From Pseudanabaena sp. PCC 7367 (GTDB lineage: Bacteria > Cyanobacteriota > Cyanobacteriia > Pseudanabaenales > Pseudanabaenaceae), in contig NC_019701.1 of NCBI RefSeq assembly GCF_000317065.1, positions 2,385,001-2,449,000 on the forward strand: a stretch of 64,000 bases of DNA, given 5' to 3'. The notes beneath the pieces were generated by a model. That model was given only the letters and a program-made list of their open reading frames with translations. It ran no database searches and was not told the origin of the DNA. Each line of letters opens with the position of its first letter. Within the stretch, counting starts at the first letter, position 1. The position numbers and the translations under genes are program-made. Shown piece by piece: positions 9,246 through 16,703 of this stretch.

Positions 9246-10265
9246 CTAAGCCTTGACTGCTTCGGAGATTTCTTCGCCAGCATAGAGGCGATCGGGGACT
9301 GGGAAACCACAGGAAGTACCATCTGTATAAACCACTTCTTCTTCCCAGGGCAATCGATAGTTGCCATCGACTAAGTCTTTCATATAGGTATATGGACAGT
9401 CCTGGGCACCACCTTTCACCGCCACATAGCCACGGTGGCCAAACTGGTAAATATTATTTTCCACTGACCAATGCTGACGGGCTTCTCTGACTAGATCGGG
9501 ACGCACTTCGGCGGTAATGATTTCATCGGGGCGATTGCCACCGGTTACCAACGGCGTACCATCATAGTTAATAATCATGCCTTCGCCCATCGAGTCAAAG
9601 GTGCCATCACTACCGCACATACAAACTGAGGCAGTATAAATTAGGTTGCAGAAAGCATTAGCCTGGTTGGTGATTTGCCAAGAATGGCGGATTGGCGCAG
9701 TATATCCCGCTGTGCGAATCATGATTTCGGCTCCTTTATAGGCACATTCACGCGCCATTTCGGGGAACATGCCATCATGGCAAATAATTAGAGCTAGCTT
9801 GCTGCCGTTGGGTCCTTCACAGACAGGGATACCAATGTTGCCAGGCTCCCAGGGCTCAACCGGAACCCAAGGATGCAGCTTACGATAATACAGCTTGATC
9901 TCGCCTTGGTTATCAATAATTAGACCACTGTTGTAGGGGTTGCCTTTGGGGTTATATTCCATGATCGAAAAGCAACCCCAGATGTCATTCTCCTGACAGG
10001 CTATCTTGAATGCCTCCACCTCTGGCCCATCCAATCGACACATGATTTCTGGATTGGTATCCATCGAAAGACCATGCAAGGAGTATTCTGGGAAAACTAC
10101 CAGATCCATGGTGGGCAGGTTACGTCGAGCTTTTGCCACCATGTCGCAGATCTGTTTAGTTTGGGCAGAAAGATCGGCTGGGGTGACAACATTGGGTAGT
10201 TGCAATTGCACCATACCCAGCACCACACCATTAGGAGCTTTATTTAATCCACCAAGTCCACTCAT
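9246..10265 (-). CDS. amiF: Formamidase (AmiF-type, nitrilase superfamily)
   Basis: 339 residues, the usual length for AmiF. The nitrilase-superfamily triad is in place: Glu60 (VVFPEYS), Lys129 (YYRKLHPW) and Cys162 ([10 protein letters not shown]). The segments [17 protein letters not shown] and [17 protein letters not shown], together with the C-terminal [18 protein letters not shown], fit formamidase (formamide to formate + ammonia) better than the longer-chain aliphatic amidase AmiE, from recall of both families. It is cytoplasmic. It sits third in the run nitrile hydratase beta, alpha, formamidase, biuret hydrolase, 141 bp after the alpha subunit gene. The pairing suggests that nitrile hydratase makes an amide, possibly formamide from HCN, that this enzyme hydrolyses. 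Activity on other short amides cannot be excluded. Confidence 0.87.
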   Translation of the reverse strand: MSGLGGLNKAPNGVVLGMVQLQLPNVVTPADLSAQTKQICDMVAKARRNLPTMDLVVFPEYSLHGLSMDTNPEIMCRLDGPEVEAFKIACQENDIWGCFSIMEYNPKGNPYNSGLIIDNQGEIKLYYRKLHPWVPVEPWEPGNIGIPVCEGPNGSKLALIICHDGMFPEMARECAYKGAEIMIRTAGYTAPIRHSWQITNQANAFCNLIYTASVCMCGSDGTFDSMGEGMIINYDGTPLVTGGNRPDEIITAEVRPDLVREARQHWSVENNIYQFGHRGYVAVKGGAQDCPYTYMKDLVDGNYRLPWEEEVVYTDGTSCGFPVPDRLYAGEEISEAVKA

Positions 10266-10406
10266 TTTTATTATTCCCTGCTTAAACTTCTATTTACAGC
10301 AATTAACAGTCAAAAATAGCGAAACCGTTGTGAGCGTCTTGCGATCGCCCTATCTACTTAATTGTCTACCTGCCGATCCTTGGAAATATGCTGGATTGAA
10401 ATTCCG

Positions 10407-11117
10407 TTATGATTCATGATTTTTATTATTTTTACTTGGCTCTTCGGCAAAAGCAACACCAATCATGCTATCGCGGGTCACTAATTTAATCAGGTCTTCT
10501 TCTGCCCACCCATCAGTGTTTGGGGGGCGGTTGGGAATTACTAAATAGCGAGTATCCGCATTGCTATCCATCACTCTGATTTCAACTTCAGCAGGAACGA
10601 TCGTGCCGAATTCCTTTTCTAATACCCCACGCGGATCGATCACGACCCGATTGCGATAGGCCGTGCTCTTATACCAGGATGGGGGATGGTAGCCTAAGAT
10701 CGCTCTAGGATAACAGGAACATAAAGTACATACTACGACGTGATGAATATGTTCTGTATTCTCAACTACCTGGAGGTTTTTTATTTCCACCGTGTCGATA
10801 TCCAGTTCTCTGCAAGCTGCTTTCCCATCTACCAAAGCCCGGGCTTTGAACTCAGGATCTAGCCAGGCTCTTGCCACCAGCCGAGCGCCTAGCATGGGTG
10901 TTACCGAGTCTTCGCGCTCGATTTCCTTGCGGACTTCAGCGGCAGTAAAATAACCTTTTTGCTCTAAAATCCGTTCGATGGCGTGAGTTCTTTGCGCCCA
11001 ATAAGCCTCGTCATTATTGATAGGGGCGTGATCATGATCATGGTCATGTTCTGGCTCGTCAGGCACTTCGCTAGAATTAGCAAAAGGATATTTATTTTGA
11101 ACTTGAATATCTTCCAT
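10407..11117 (-). CDS. nthA: Nitrile hydratase alpha subunit, cobalt type
   Basis: 236 residues. The metal claw VCTLCSC lies at 129-135 (Cys130, Cys133, Ser134, Cys135). Thr before the second Cys marks the cobalt type; iron enzymes have VCSLCSC. The following YPRAILGYHPPSWYKS and VIDPRGVLEKEFG are standard alpha-subunit features. The two outer cysteines next to Ser are normally oxidised after translation. Residues 21-30 read EPEHDHDHDH, a His/Asp run that could collect metal. It catalyses R-CN + water to R-CO-NH2 together with the beta subunit encoded 99 bp upstream. Thiocyanate hydrolase gamma shares the claw, but the single-chain beta partner favours nitrile hydratase. No P14K or P47K activator gene is nearby. 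Confidence 0.9.
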   Translation of the reverse strand: MEDIQVQNKYPFANSSEVPDEPEHDHDHDHAPINNDEAYWAQRTHAIERILEQKGYFTAAEVRKEIEREDSVTPMLGARLVARAWLDPEFKARALVDGKAACRELDIDTVEIKNLQVVENTEHIHHVVVCTLCSCYPRAILGYHPPSWYKSTAYRNRVVIDPRGVLEKEFGTIVPAEVEIRVMDSNADTRYLVIPNRPPNTDGWAEEDLIKLVTRDSMIGVAFAEEPSKNNKNHES

Positions 11118-11216
11118 AGTTTAGTAATTCTTGGATCTGGGATCTTTGCGCTGATAGGGCTGTGGCTATTACGATCGCAATCTTGAACAATCTTAAACTC
11201 AAGCTTCAATCGACTT

Positions 11217-11915
11217 TTAATTGATTTTAGTAAGCCAATGTTCATATAATTCACTGCAAAGCGTATCTTTAGCATTAGCAGGCAAGCAAGCATCTCCCCA
11301 CAGATCCGCTAGCTCAAACCGCACCAGATATAACGGCATTACGGTAATCGGGTTGGCTAAATGGGCAACTTCTTCTGGATTCGGGTAGTTCCCTTGGATT
11401 TGAGCGATCGTGCCCTGTTTACCTAAGATATAGACTGGCGTACGGACATGTCCTGACTTTGGCAGTGATTCAACTTTCACCTTGTCTCCCACGTTGAATT
11501 TGAAGTTATTCTCATTGGGTGCAACTTTCTCAACTTTATAAGGAAAAGGAATTGGTGGTTGCTGGCCTAGAGCCGCTGGAACAGGAATAGAGCCTTGCGC
11601 TAATTCTTCTTCTGTAAAGAACCCCATCTCACAAAATAGCTTCTCGATCGCCAACAGTCGCCTTTCACCATAGGCAGGTAACCTCTGTTTAAGAGAATTT
11701 GGAATCCGTGCCGGCAACTGCCCAGTTGTAAACATACCATCAACTTCCTCAGCCGCCCTTCTAACCGGGTCCATACTGGGTAGTTGTCCCTTGGCAATCA
11801 TCAGATTATGCATAGAAATAATATGCTTCTCAAACCTGGCGATCGCAACTTCATCCGTATCTATAGATGATTTGTCTAGATGGCTATGGGGAACTCTTTG
11901 ATGTAATGAATCCAC
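11217..11915 (-). CDS. nthB: Nitrile hydratase beta subunit
   Basis: 232 residues, a normal length. The N-terminal helical half contains FEKHIISMHNLMIAKGQ and a segment on glutaryl-like helix packing around YGERRLLAIEKLF. The C-terminal half is the SH3-like barrel typical of the family: FNVGDKVKVE, then SGHVRTPVYILGKQGTIAQIQG, ending MPLYLVRFELADLWGD. The start is a GTG with no strong ribosome site. It is the first gene of the island's leftward operon, in the beta-then-alpha order usual for cobalt nitrile hydratases. It forms the hydratase heterodimer with the downstream product in the cytoplasm. A fused thiocyanate hydrolase alpha/beta pair is the alternative reading. Confidence 0.87.
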   Translation of the reverse strand: MDSLHQRVPHSHLDKSSIDTDEVAIARFEKHIISMHNLMIAKGQLPSMDPVRRAAEEVDGMFTTGQLPARIPNSLKQRLPAYGERRLLAIEKLFCEMGFFTEEELAQGSIPVPAALGQQPPIPFPYKVEKVAPNENNFKFNVGDKVKVESLPKSGHVRTPVYILGKQGTIAQIQGNYPNPEEVAHLANPITVMPLYLVRFELADLWGDACLPANAKDTLCSELYEHWLTKIN

Positions 11916-12410
11916 AACATTCTAATAGTTTTTAATAAAACAATTCGAGTAACAAGAATCACAATCTATTCAGTCTATAGTTCTGAATTCAACAGCTCAA
12001 TTAATAATTAGAATACTATTTCTGATTGAGTTGCTATTGATGTCCCAGCAGCAAAATATGAAATAAGCCAACCTCAAGCCAGACCTAATCCGTGTCAGCC
12101 TTGCAAGCCTTATCTTGCTAAATATTTTTGCTTTCCTATAGAAACTAATCAATAACTAATCAATACGTTGATGACTGATAGTAACTTGTAGTAATTCAGG
12201 CTAACTTTATTTACGGTTGTTAATTTAGCTTAGTTTGGTTATTGAATCTAATAGAAATGAAATCGCAAAGTTGAGGATCAAAATGTAGTGGTGGCTACAT
12301 CAAGTAAAAGTAATGGCACTTACTAATGTTTAAAGACGGAAGTCCCGAATCTGAAAGTTTCTCGCTTCATTGCCTGTTCTCACCCCATTAGCCCCACTTA
12401 ATCTCTTGCT
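11916..12410. other. Divergent intergenic region of the nitrogen island
   Basis: This 495-bp gap separates the leftward nitrile hydratase operon from the rightward binding-protein gene, so promoters for both should lie here. It contains a perfect NtcA box at 12284-12299. Weak one-mismatch relatives lie at 11949-11962 (GTA-N8-CAC), close to the nitrile hydratase start, and at 12181-12194 (GTA-N8-TAA). No gene is seen in it. Confidence 0.6.
12284..12299 (+). promoter_or_regulatory. NtcA binding site (TGTA-N8-TACA)
   Basis: The sequence is TGTA, eight bases, TACA, the full palindromic consensus for the cyanobacterial nitrogen regulator NtcA. About 22-25 bases further on, TACTAA/TAATGT (12321-12329) can serve as a -10 box, giving the spacing of a class II NtcA-activated promoter. 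The binding-protein gene starts at 12411, so the leader would be roughly 75 bases. This predicts induction under nitrogen limitation. Confidence 0.78.
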
Positions 12411-14003
12411 ATGGTTATTAAAAATAAAGGCTTGTTAGATTCCACTGCAACGGCAATTTTAGATCGCAATGCATGCCCTTGCGGCCAACCCCACTCAACC
12501 GCCGATCACTGGCAATTTGCTAACAGTATGCCAACGGACCCGGTGGATTTAACCGCTGATTTGGCGAAGATGTCGCTGATTAAGCCAGAAGCATTTTCCC
12601 TGGCCGATCGCATTACTGTGGCTGAAATGAGAGAGGCTCTGTTTTTTAAGCAGGCTGGACGTGGGAATAGTCGGCGCGAGAAACTATGCCGTGACTTGGC
12701 CGCTCAAGCTGGAGGATTGAGTAATGCTATGGCCGCAGCCTTTGGCCCCCAGGCAGGTATTTTCTTCGGCGATGTGATGCGTAAGAATCAGTTCACCCGG
12801 CGGCGCTTTCTCAGAAATGTGTCGATCGGCGCGGCTCTGGTGACTTTGGCCAGTTGTGGCAGTAATCCCGACACACCACCAGAGGCAACGGTAGATAGTT
12901 CCGCAGTTGATGGTTCAAATTTAGAGAAAACAACTTTAAGAGTTGGTTTTATTCCAATTACCTGCGCTACACCAATTTTGATGGCGGGGCCATTAGGGTT
13001 GTATGAAAAACATGGTTTAGAAGTTGAGCTAGTCAAGCTACCCAGTTGGGCGGCGGTGCGTGATGCGATGATTGCCGGGGAATTAGATGCATCCCACCTG
13101 ATTGCACCGATGCCAATCACAATGACACTGGGACTAGGTTCAGCTCCCTTTGATACCCGCACGGTGACCATTAGTAATTTGAATGGGAATGCGATTACGG
13201 TTGCCAATCGCCACAAAGAAACTGTCAAGGGTCCGGCAGATTTCAAGGGATTTAGAATTGCTTTACCATTCCCCCACTCAACCCATACTCTGCTTTTACG
13301 CTACTATTTGGCCACTGGTGGACTCAATCCCGATACCGATGTGCAGCTTGATGTGGTTCCTCCGGCTGATACCGTGGCTCAAATGGCGGTTGGTGAACTG
13401 GATGCGATGTTGATCGCTGAACCCTTTAACCAGCGCCTAGTTGCTGAGGGCGCGGGCTATATTCACATGCTAAGTAAAGAGATTTGGCCAGGGCATCCTT
13501 GCTGCATTCTTAGTGCCGGTCAGGAATGGATTGATACTAATCCCAATACCTTCGATGCGATGACAAAGGCAGTATTAGAGGCTTCTTATTTTGCGAAGGA
13601 TAAGAGTAATAGACCAGAGATTGCTCAGACCTTGGCTTCTAGACAATTCCTGAATCAGCCCGAAGATGTGCTTCAATCTATCTATACTGGTAAATATGAT
13701 GATGGGAATGGGAATACTCAAGATATTCCCGATCGCGTAGATTTTGATCCCTACCCTTGGAAAAGCTTTGCCTATTGGTTGACTACTCAGATGGTGCGCT
13801 GGGACTATGTACCAGGCGATCAGGCTGATTACAATGCAATAGGCGATCTTTACCTCACGGAAGTTGTCCAGAGATTGGGCGGTGAATTGGGATTAGATGT
13901 ACCTACGGACGAGCTTAGATCTGAGAATTTATTGTTTGATGCGTTTGATCCTAGCGATCCGGATGCTTATTTGAATGAGCAAATCGAAACCTATGGTGTT
14001 TAA
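12411..14003 (+). CDS. CmpA/NrtA-type ABC substrate-binding lipoprotein with N-terminal extension
   Basis: 530 residues. Residues 155-500 are the nitrate/bicarbonate/sulfonate-type periplasmic binding fold: TLRVGFIPITCATPILMAGPLG, then AALPFPHSTH-like and GELDAMLIAEPFNQR. Before it lies a Tat-lipoprotein signal, twin arginines in TRRRFLRN (129-136) and lipobox LASC with Cys149. About 120 residues precede the signal, with C-P-C-G and two His at 22-33 (possible metal site). The extension would stay in the cytoplasm unless translation begins at Met123. No permease or ATPase gene is near, so it must share a transporter encoded elsewhere or act as a sensor. Downstream of an NtcA box and inside the amide/nitrile island, its ligand is probably a small nitrogen compound (inference). 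Confidence 0.83.
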   Translation: MVIKNKGLLDSTATAILDRNACPCGQPHSTADHWQFANSMPTDPVDLTADLAKMSLIKPEAFSLADRITVAEMREALFFKQAGRGNSRREKLCRDLAAQAGGLSNAMAAAFGPQAGIFFGDVMRKNQFTRRRFLRNVSIGAALVTLASCGSNPDTPPEATVDSSAVDGSNLEKTTLRVGFIPITCATPILMAGPLGLYEKHGLEVELVKLPSWAAVRDAMIAGELDASHLIAPMPITMTLGLGSAPFDTRTVTISNLNGNAITVANRHKETVKGPADFKGFRIALPFPHSTHTLLLRYYLATGGLNPDTDVQLDVVPPADTVAQMAVGELDAMLIAEPFNQRLVAEGAGYIHMLSKEIWPGHPCCILSAGQEWIDTNPNTFDAMTKAVLEASYFAKDKSNRPEIAQTLASRQFLNQPEDVLQSIYTGKYDDGNGNTQDIPDRVDFDPYPWKSFAYWLTTQMVRWDYVPGDQADYNAIGDLYLTEVVQRLGGELGLDVPTDELRSENLLFDAFDPSDPDAYLNEQIETYGV

Positions 14004-14056
14004 ATTATTTAAGTGAATGTTAGGTCTAAATTTAAATTAAATGTGAGGCTAATTAA

Positions 14057-14506
14057 CTAGCTATTACTAGCGCTTTTACTATCACTTAGATAACTGCGCC
14101 AACCGCCGCAGGCAGAAATATCGATCGCGGTTTTGATTCCTTCCGCCTCACAAATAAACCCTTTCACCTGTTTGCCCGATTCTAGGGTGATTGTGCCAAT
14201 CCCTAGTGGGGCTGGAATCAGGGCTACAAAAGAGCCAAAATTTACTAAAGGCATTTCCCATACCTCCACCTCGATCCCATGGCCAGTTTCCTGCTTGGGA
14301 TCGATTCTCATTAGACCTGGCTTAGGTAGCTTAGTGCCAGTTAGGGCATAAAGCTTGTATATCGGTGCAGTATGGGTTGCGGCAACCAGATGAGCCTGCC
14401 GATCGACTAGTTGATAGTTGAGCGGTTCGCCATCTAAGTGAGCCCCAACTACTGCCACTTCGATCATGGCTGCTGGATCTGGATCTTGCATTTGGCGATC
14501 GGGCAT
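14057..14506 (-). CDS. Allophanate hydrolase C-terminal domain as a stand-alone protein
   Basis: 149 residues. The sequence from residue 15 on (EVAVVGAHLDGEPLNYQL, TAPIYKLYAL, PKPGLMRI, IEVEVWEMP, FGSFVALIPAPLGIGT, then a closing GGWRSYL) is the family normally fused behind the amidase domain of allophanate hydrolase (AtzF/DUR1,2). In known fused enzymes this domain promotes decarboxylation of the N-carboxycarbamate left after deamination. Here it is a separate gene 75 bp after the amidase gene, same strand, same probable operon. Combined length with the amidase (626 residues) is close to a whole AtzF of about 600. The break falls in the linker, so both domains look intact. Confidence 0.85.
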   Translation of the reverse strand: MPDRQMQDPDPAAMIEVAVVGAHLDGEPLNYQLVDRQAHLVAATHTAPIYKLYALTGTKLPKPGLMRIDPKQETGHGIEVEVWEMPLVNFGSFVALIPAPLGIGTITLESGKQVKGFICEAEGIKTAIDISACGGWRSYLSDSKSASNS

Positions 14507-14581
14507 ATTTTTAGTTCCCCCTCAACTAGATTAATTAGAATGACTCTATTAACGACTTTATTTATATTTGTTATATTTGCA

Positions 14582-16015
14582 CTATTGGCTGACTTGGTGA
14601 TAGGTTATGGATGTGTTACCTAAAGGCAGATTGAGCTGTTGTTGGTATTTAGTACCCAGGCTAATCAGCAAGTTTTCATTAAACGCTGGCGCGATGAGAG
14701 TAATCCCAAACGGAAGATGATCGGTTCTGAATCCAGATGGAATAGCGATCGCGCAGAGGTCGAGTAGATTCACAAAATTAGTGTAGTAGCCCAGATTCGT
14801 ATTTAGCTGCAATGGCTCCTCATTTACCTGGCTGATTTGGTAGATAGTCGGTGTGGTTGGCACTAATAATAGATCCATCTTTTGCCATTCCGCCGCCGCC
14901 GATCGCTGATGGGACTTTAACTTATAGATCGATTCAAACACATCCACCGCTGTGTATTTATTCGCGCCAAGGATAATTTGGCTAGTTATTTCTAAGGTTT
15001 GGTCGGCGCTATGTTCAAAAAATGAGGCCAATGCTGCTAAACGCTCGGCGACCCAGGGGCCAGAATAGAGCAATTGGGCGGCATCATAAAATGGTTGATA
15101 GTCGATCTCTACTTGCTGTCCACCGATCGCTTCTAAATGGCTAATGCTGGTGGTGAACAGTTGCTGATATTCCCGATCGCCAAAGAATTCCAGCCAATCT
15201 TGAGTAGGGACACCAAACCGAAACCGAGATAATGATTGGGATGAGGATTTTGGTAATGCTTGTTGATTTGCTGGCAAAGGCCGATCGCGGCAGTAGATAT
15301 CTTGATGATCAAATCCCTGACATGCTGCTAATACCAGTTCTGCATCATTGCAGCTCAACGCAAAAATACTCACGCAATCGAGCGATCGACAGGCAGGCAC
15401 TACGCCTCGATTACTAATCAGACCGCGACTAGGCTTGAGACCCACAATGTTATTAAATGCGGCCGGTACTCTGCCCGACCCGGCTGTATCCGTTCCCAAA
15501 GCAAAACTAACTAGACCCGCTGACACCGCCACTGCCGAACCAGAACTAGAACCACCACTAATGTAGCGATCGTCAAAGGGATTTTGACAAACTCCATAGG
15601 GCGATCGCGTGCCTACTAAACCAGTGGCAAATTGATCTAAATTAGTTTTGCCGATTAACAAAGCACCAGCGGCTAGTAGTTTTTCCACTACCATTGCATC
15701 CTCAGTTGGCATATAACCAAATGCAGGGCAAGCAGCGGTGGTTAAAACACCGTTCGCATCAATATTATCCTTAAGCGCAAATGGAATCCCAAATAAGGGT
15801 AGGGATGGCATATCCTGGCGCATTGCCTCTAGCTGAGCTGCTGCCTGCAATACCTGCTGTTTGGGCAAAAGAGTAATCCAGATGGGATTATGCTCATGGG
15901 TGGCAATCCGTTCGTAGATCAGTTCCACGATCGCTGTTACAGATTGCCCTGAACGATAGGCCAGCAGCAGGGTATTAATATCCAGACTAATATTACTTAT
16001 GCCCTCTAAATCCAA
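14582..16015 (-). CDS. atzF: Allophanate hydrolase, amidase domain
   Basis: 477 residues of the amidase-signature family. The Ser-cisSer-Lys triad is complete: Lys82 (FALKDNID), Ser156 (GGSSSGS) and Ser180 (GTDTAGSGR). FGIPFALKDNID and the TAACPAFGYMP segment that follows match allophanate hydrolase amidase domains rather than GatA. It hydrolyses allophanate, releasing ammonia, with the second domain encoded by the next gene. Start is a TTG at 16015 without a clear ribosome site, so the first residues are uncertain. A near NtcA match (GTA-N8-TAT) lies at 16033-16046. It faces the binding-protein gene and supplies the last step for biuret made allophanate by the hydrolase at 8.5-9.2 kb. There is no urea carboxylase or cyanuric acid hydrolase gene in the window. 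Confidence 0.87.
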   Translation of the reverse strand: MDLEGISNISLDINTLLLAYRSGQSVTAIVELIYERIATHEHNPIWITLLPKQQVLQAAAQLEAMRQDMPSLPLFGIPFALKDNIDANGVLTTAACPAFGYMPTEDAMVVEKLLAAGALLIGKTNLDQFATGLVGTRSPYGVCQNPFDDRYISGGSSSGSAVAVSAGLVSFALGTDTAGSGRVPAAFNNIVGLKPSRGLISNRGVVPACRSLDCVSIFALSCNDAELVLAACQGFDHQDIYCRDRPLPANQQALPKSSSQSLSRFRFGVPTQDWLEFFGDREYQQLFTTSISHLEAIGGQQVEIDYQPFYDAAQLLYSGPWVAERLAALASFFEHSADQTLEITSQIILGANKYTAVDVFESIYKLKSHQRSAAAEWQKMDLLLVPTTPTIYQISQVNEEPLQLNTNLGYYTNFVNLLDLCAIAIPSGFRTDHLPFGITLIAPAFNENLLISLGTKYQQQLNLPLGNTSITYHQVSQ

Positions 16016-16135
16016 GTTAGCGAATTTATTTTGTACATTGATCTATTGTTCTAATCAGAGATCACAACGTCTTCAGATAAGAATTAAAGCCAAGTAAGCA
16101 GCTTCAAGCATAGCATCTCTTCATGGATAGGGAAG

Positions 16136-16690
16136 TTAGGAATCATCTACTTTTGAAACTTGCATGTAATCGATCGATTTGCACATCAAAAAATGGGGGA
16201 TTTTGCCATAGAGAGTATGGGCAGATTCAAGGACTTGGTAATTATGGTGCTGATAGAAGCGCACCGCCTCGGCTCTGGCCTTGAGGATGATTTGCTGGAT
16301 TGGTTGCGATCGGCCATATTGCTCCAATGCCATTAGAATCTGGCTACCGATACCCTGCGATCGATAGTTGGGATGTACTGCCATATAACGGATTTGTGCT
16401 GTTTGTGGATCTTGTAAATGTAACCTGCCCACGCCGATGATTAATTGGTCTACATCTTGCTTGCTGGAAGCCGAAATATCAGCGTAACCGACGCGATCGG
16501 ATTGAAGATCCTGGTCAATATCATCCAGATTATCCAGAACCGCGATCAAATGGTAGCTTTGCGATTCCTGGTCATCGCGTTCACTGCCAGGTGGTTGAGC
16601 CCAGGGCGATCGCAATACCAGCCAGCGTAAATAGTAATACTGGCGAAATTCTAACTTGGTAATCGGCGATCGAATTTGGATCTTGCTCAA
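16136..16690 (-). CDS. GNAT-family N-acetyltransferase
   Basis: 184 residues. Acetyl-CoA binding motif A is clear: QIRYMAVHPNYRSQGIGSQIL, followed by helix and AVRFYQHHNYQVL of motif B. The N-terminus (EFRQYYYLRWLVLR) resembles the cyanobacterial GNAT subfamily in which this aromatic stretch precedes the core. Residues 40-75 hold a short polar insertion. The start is a TTG at 16690, 13 bp downstream of recJ on the same strand, so co-transcription with recJ is likely. The acetyl acceptor is unknown. Confidence 0.8.
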   Translation of the reverse strand: MSKIQIRSPITKLEFRQYYYLRWLVLRSPWAQPPGSERDDQESQSYHLIAVLDNLDDIDQDLQSDRVGYADISASSKQDVDQLIIGVGRLHLQDPQTAQIRYMAVHPNYRSQGIGSQILMALEQYGRSQPIQQIILKARAEAVRFYQHHNYQVLESAHTLYGKIPHFLMCKSIDYMQVSKVDDS

Positions 16691-16703
16691 ATTAATTAAA
16701 AAT

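Noticed and set aside
10407-11915. Reading the hydratase as thiocyanate hydrolase
   Set aside because: The claw motif is shared, but a single 232-residue beta chain, rather than separate alpha and beta subunits, fits nitrile hydratase better. It remains the alternative.
14582-16015. GatA subunit of aspartyl/glutamyl-tRNA amidotransferase
   Set aside because: The amidase family is the same, but an allophanate-hydrolase C-terminal domain gene follows and no gatB or gatC is near.
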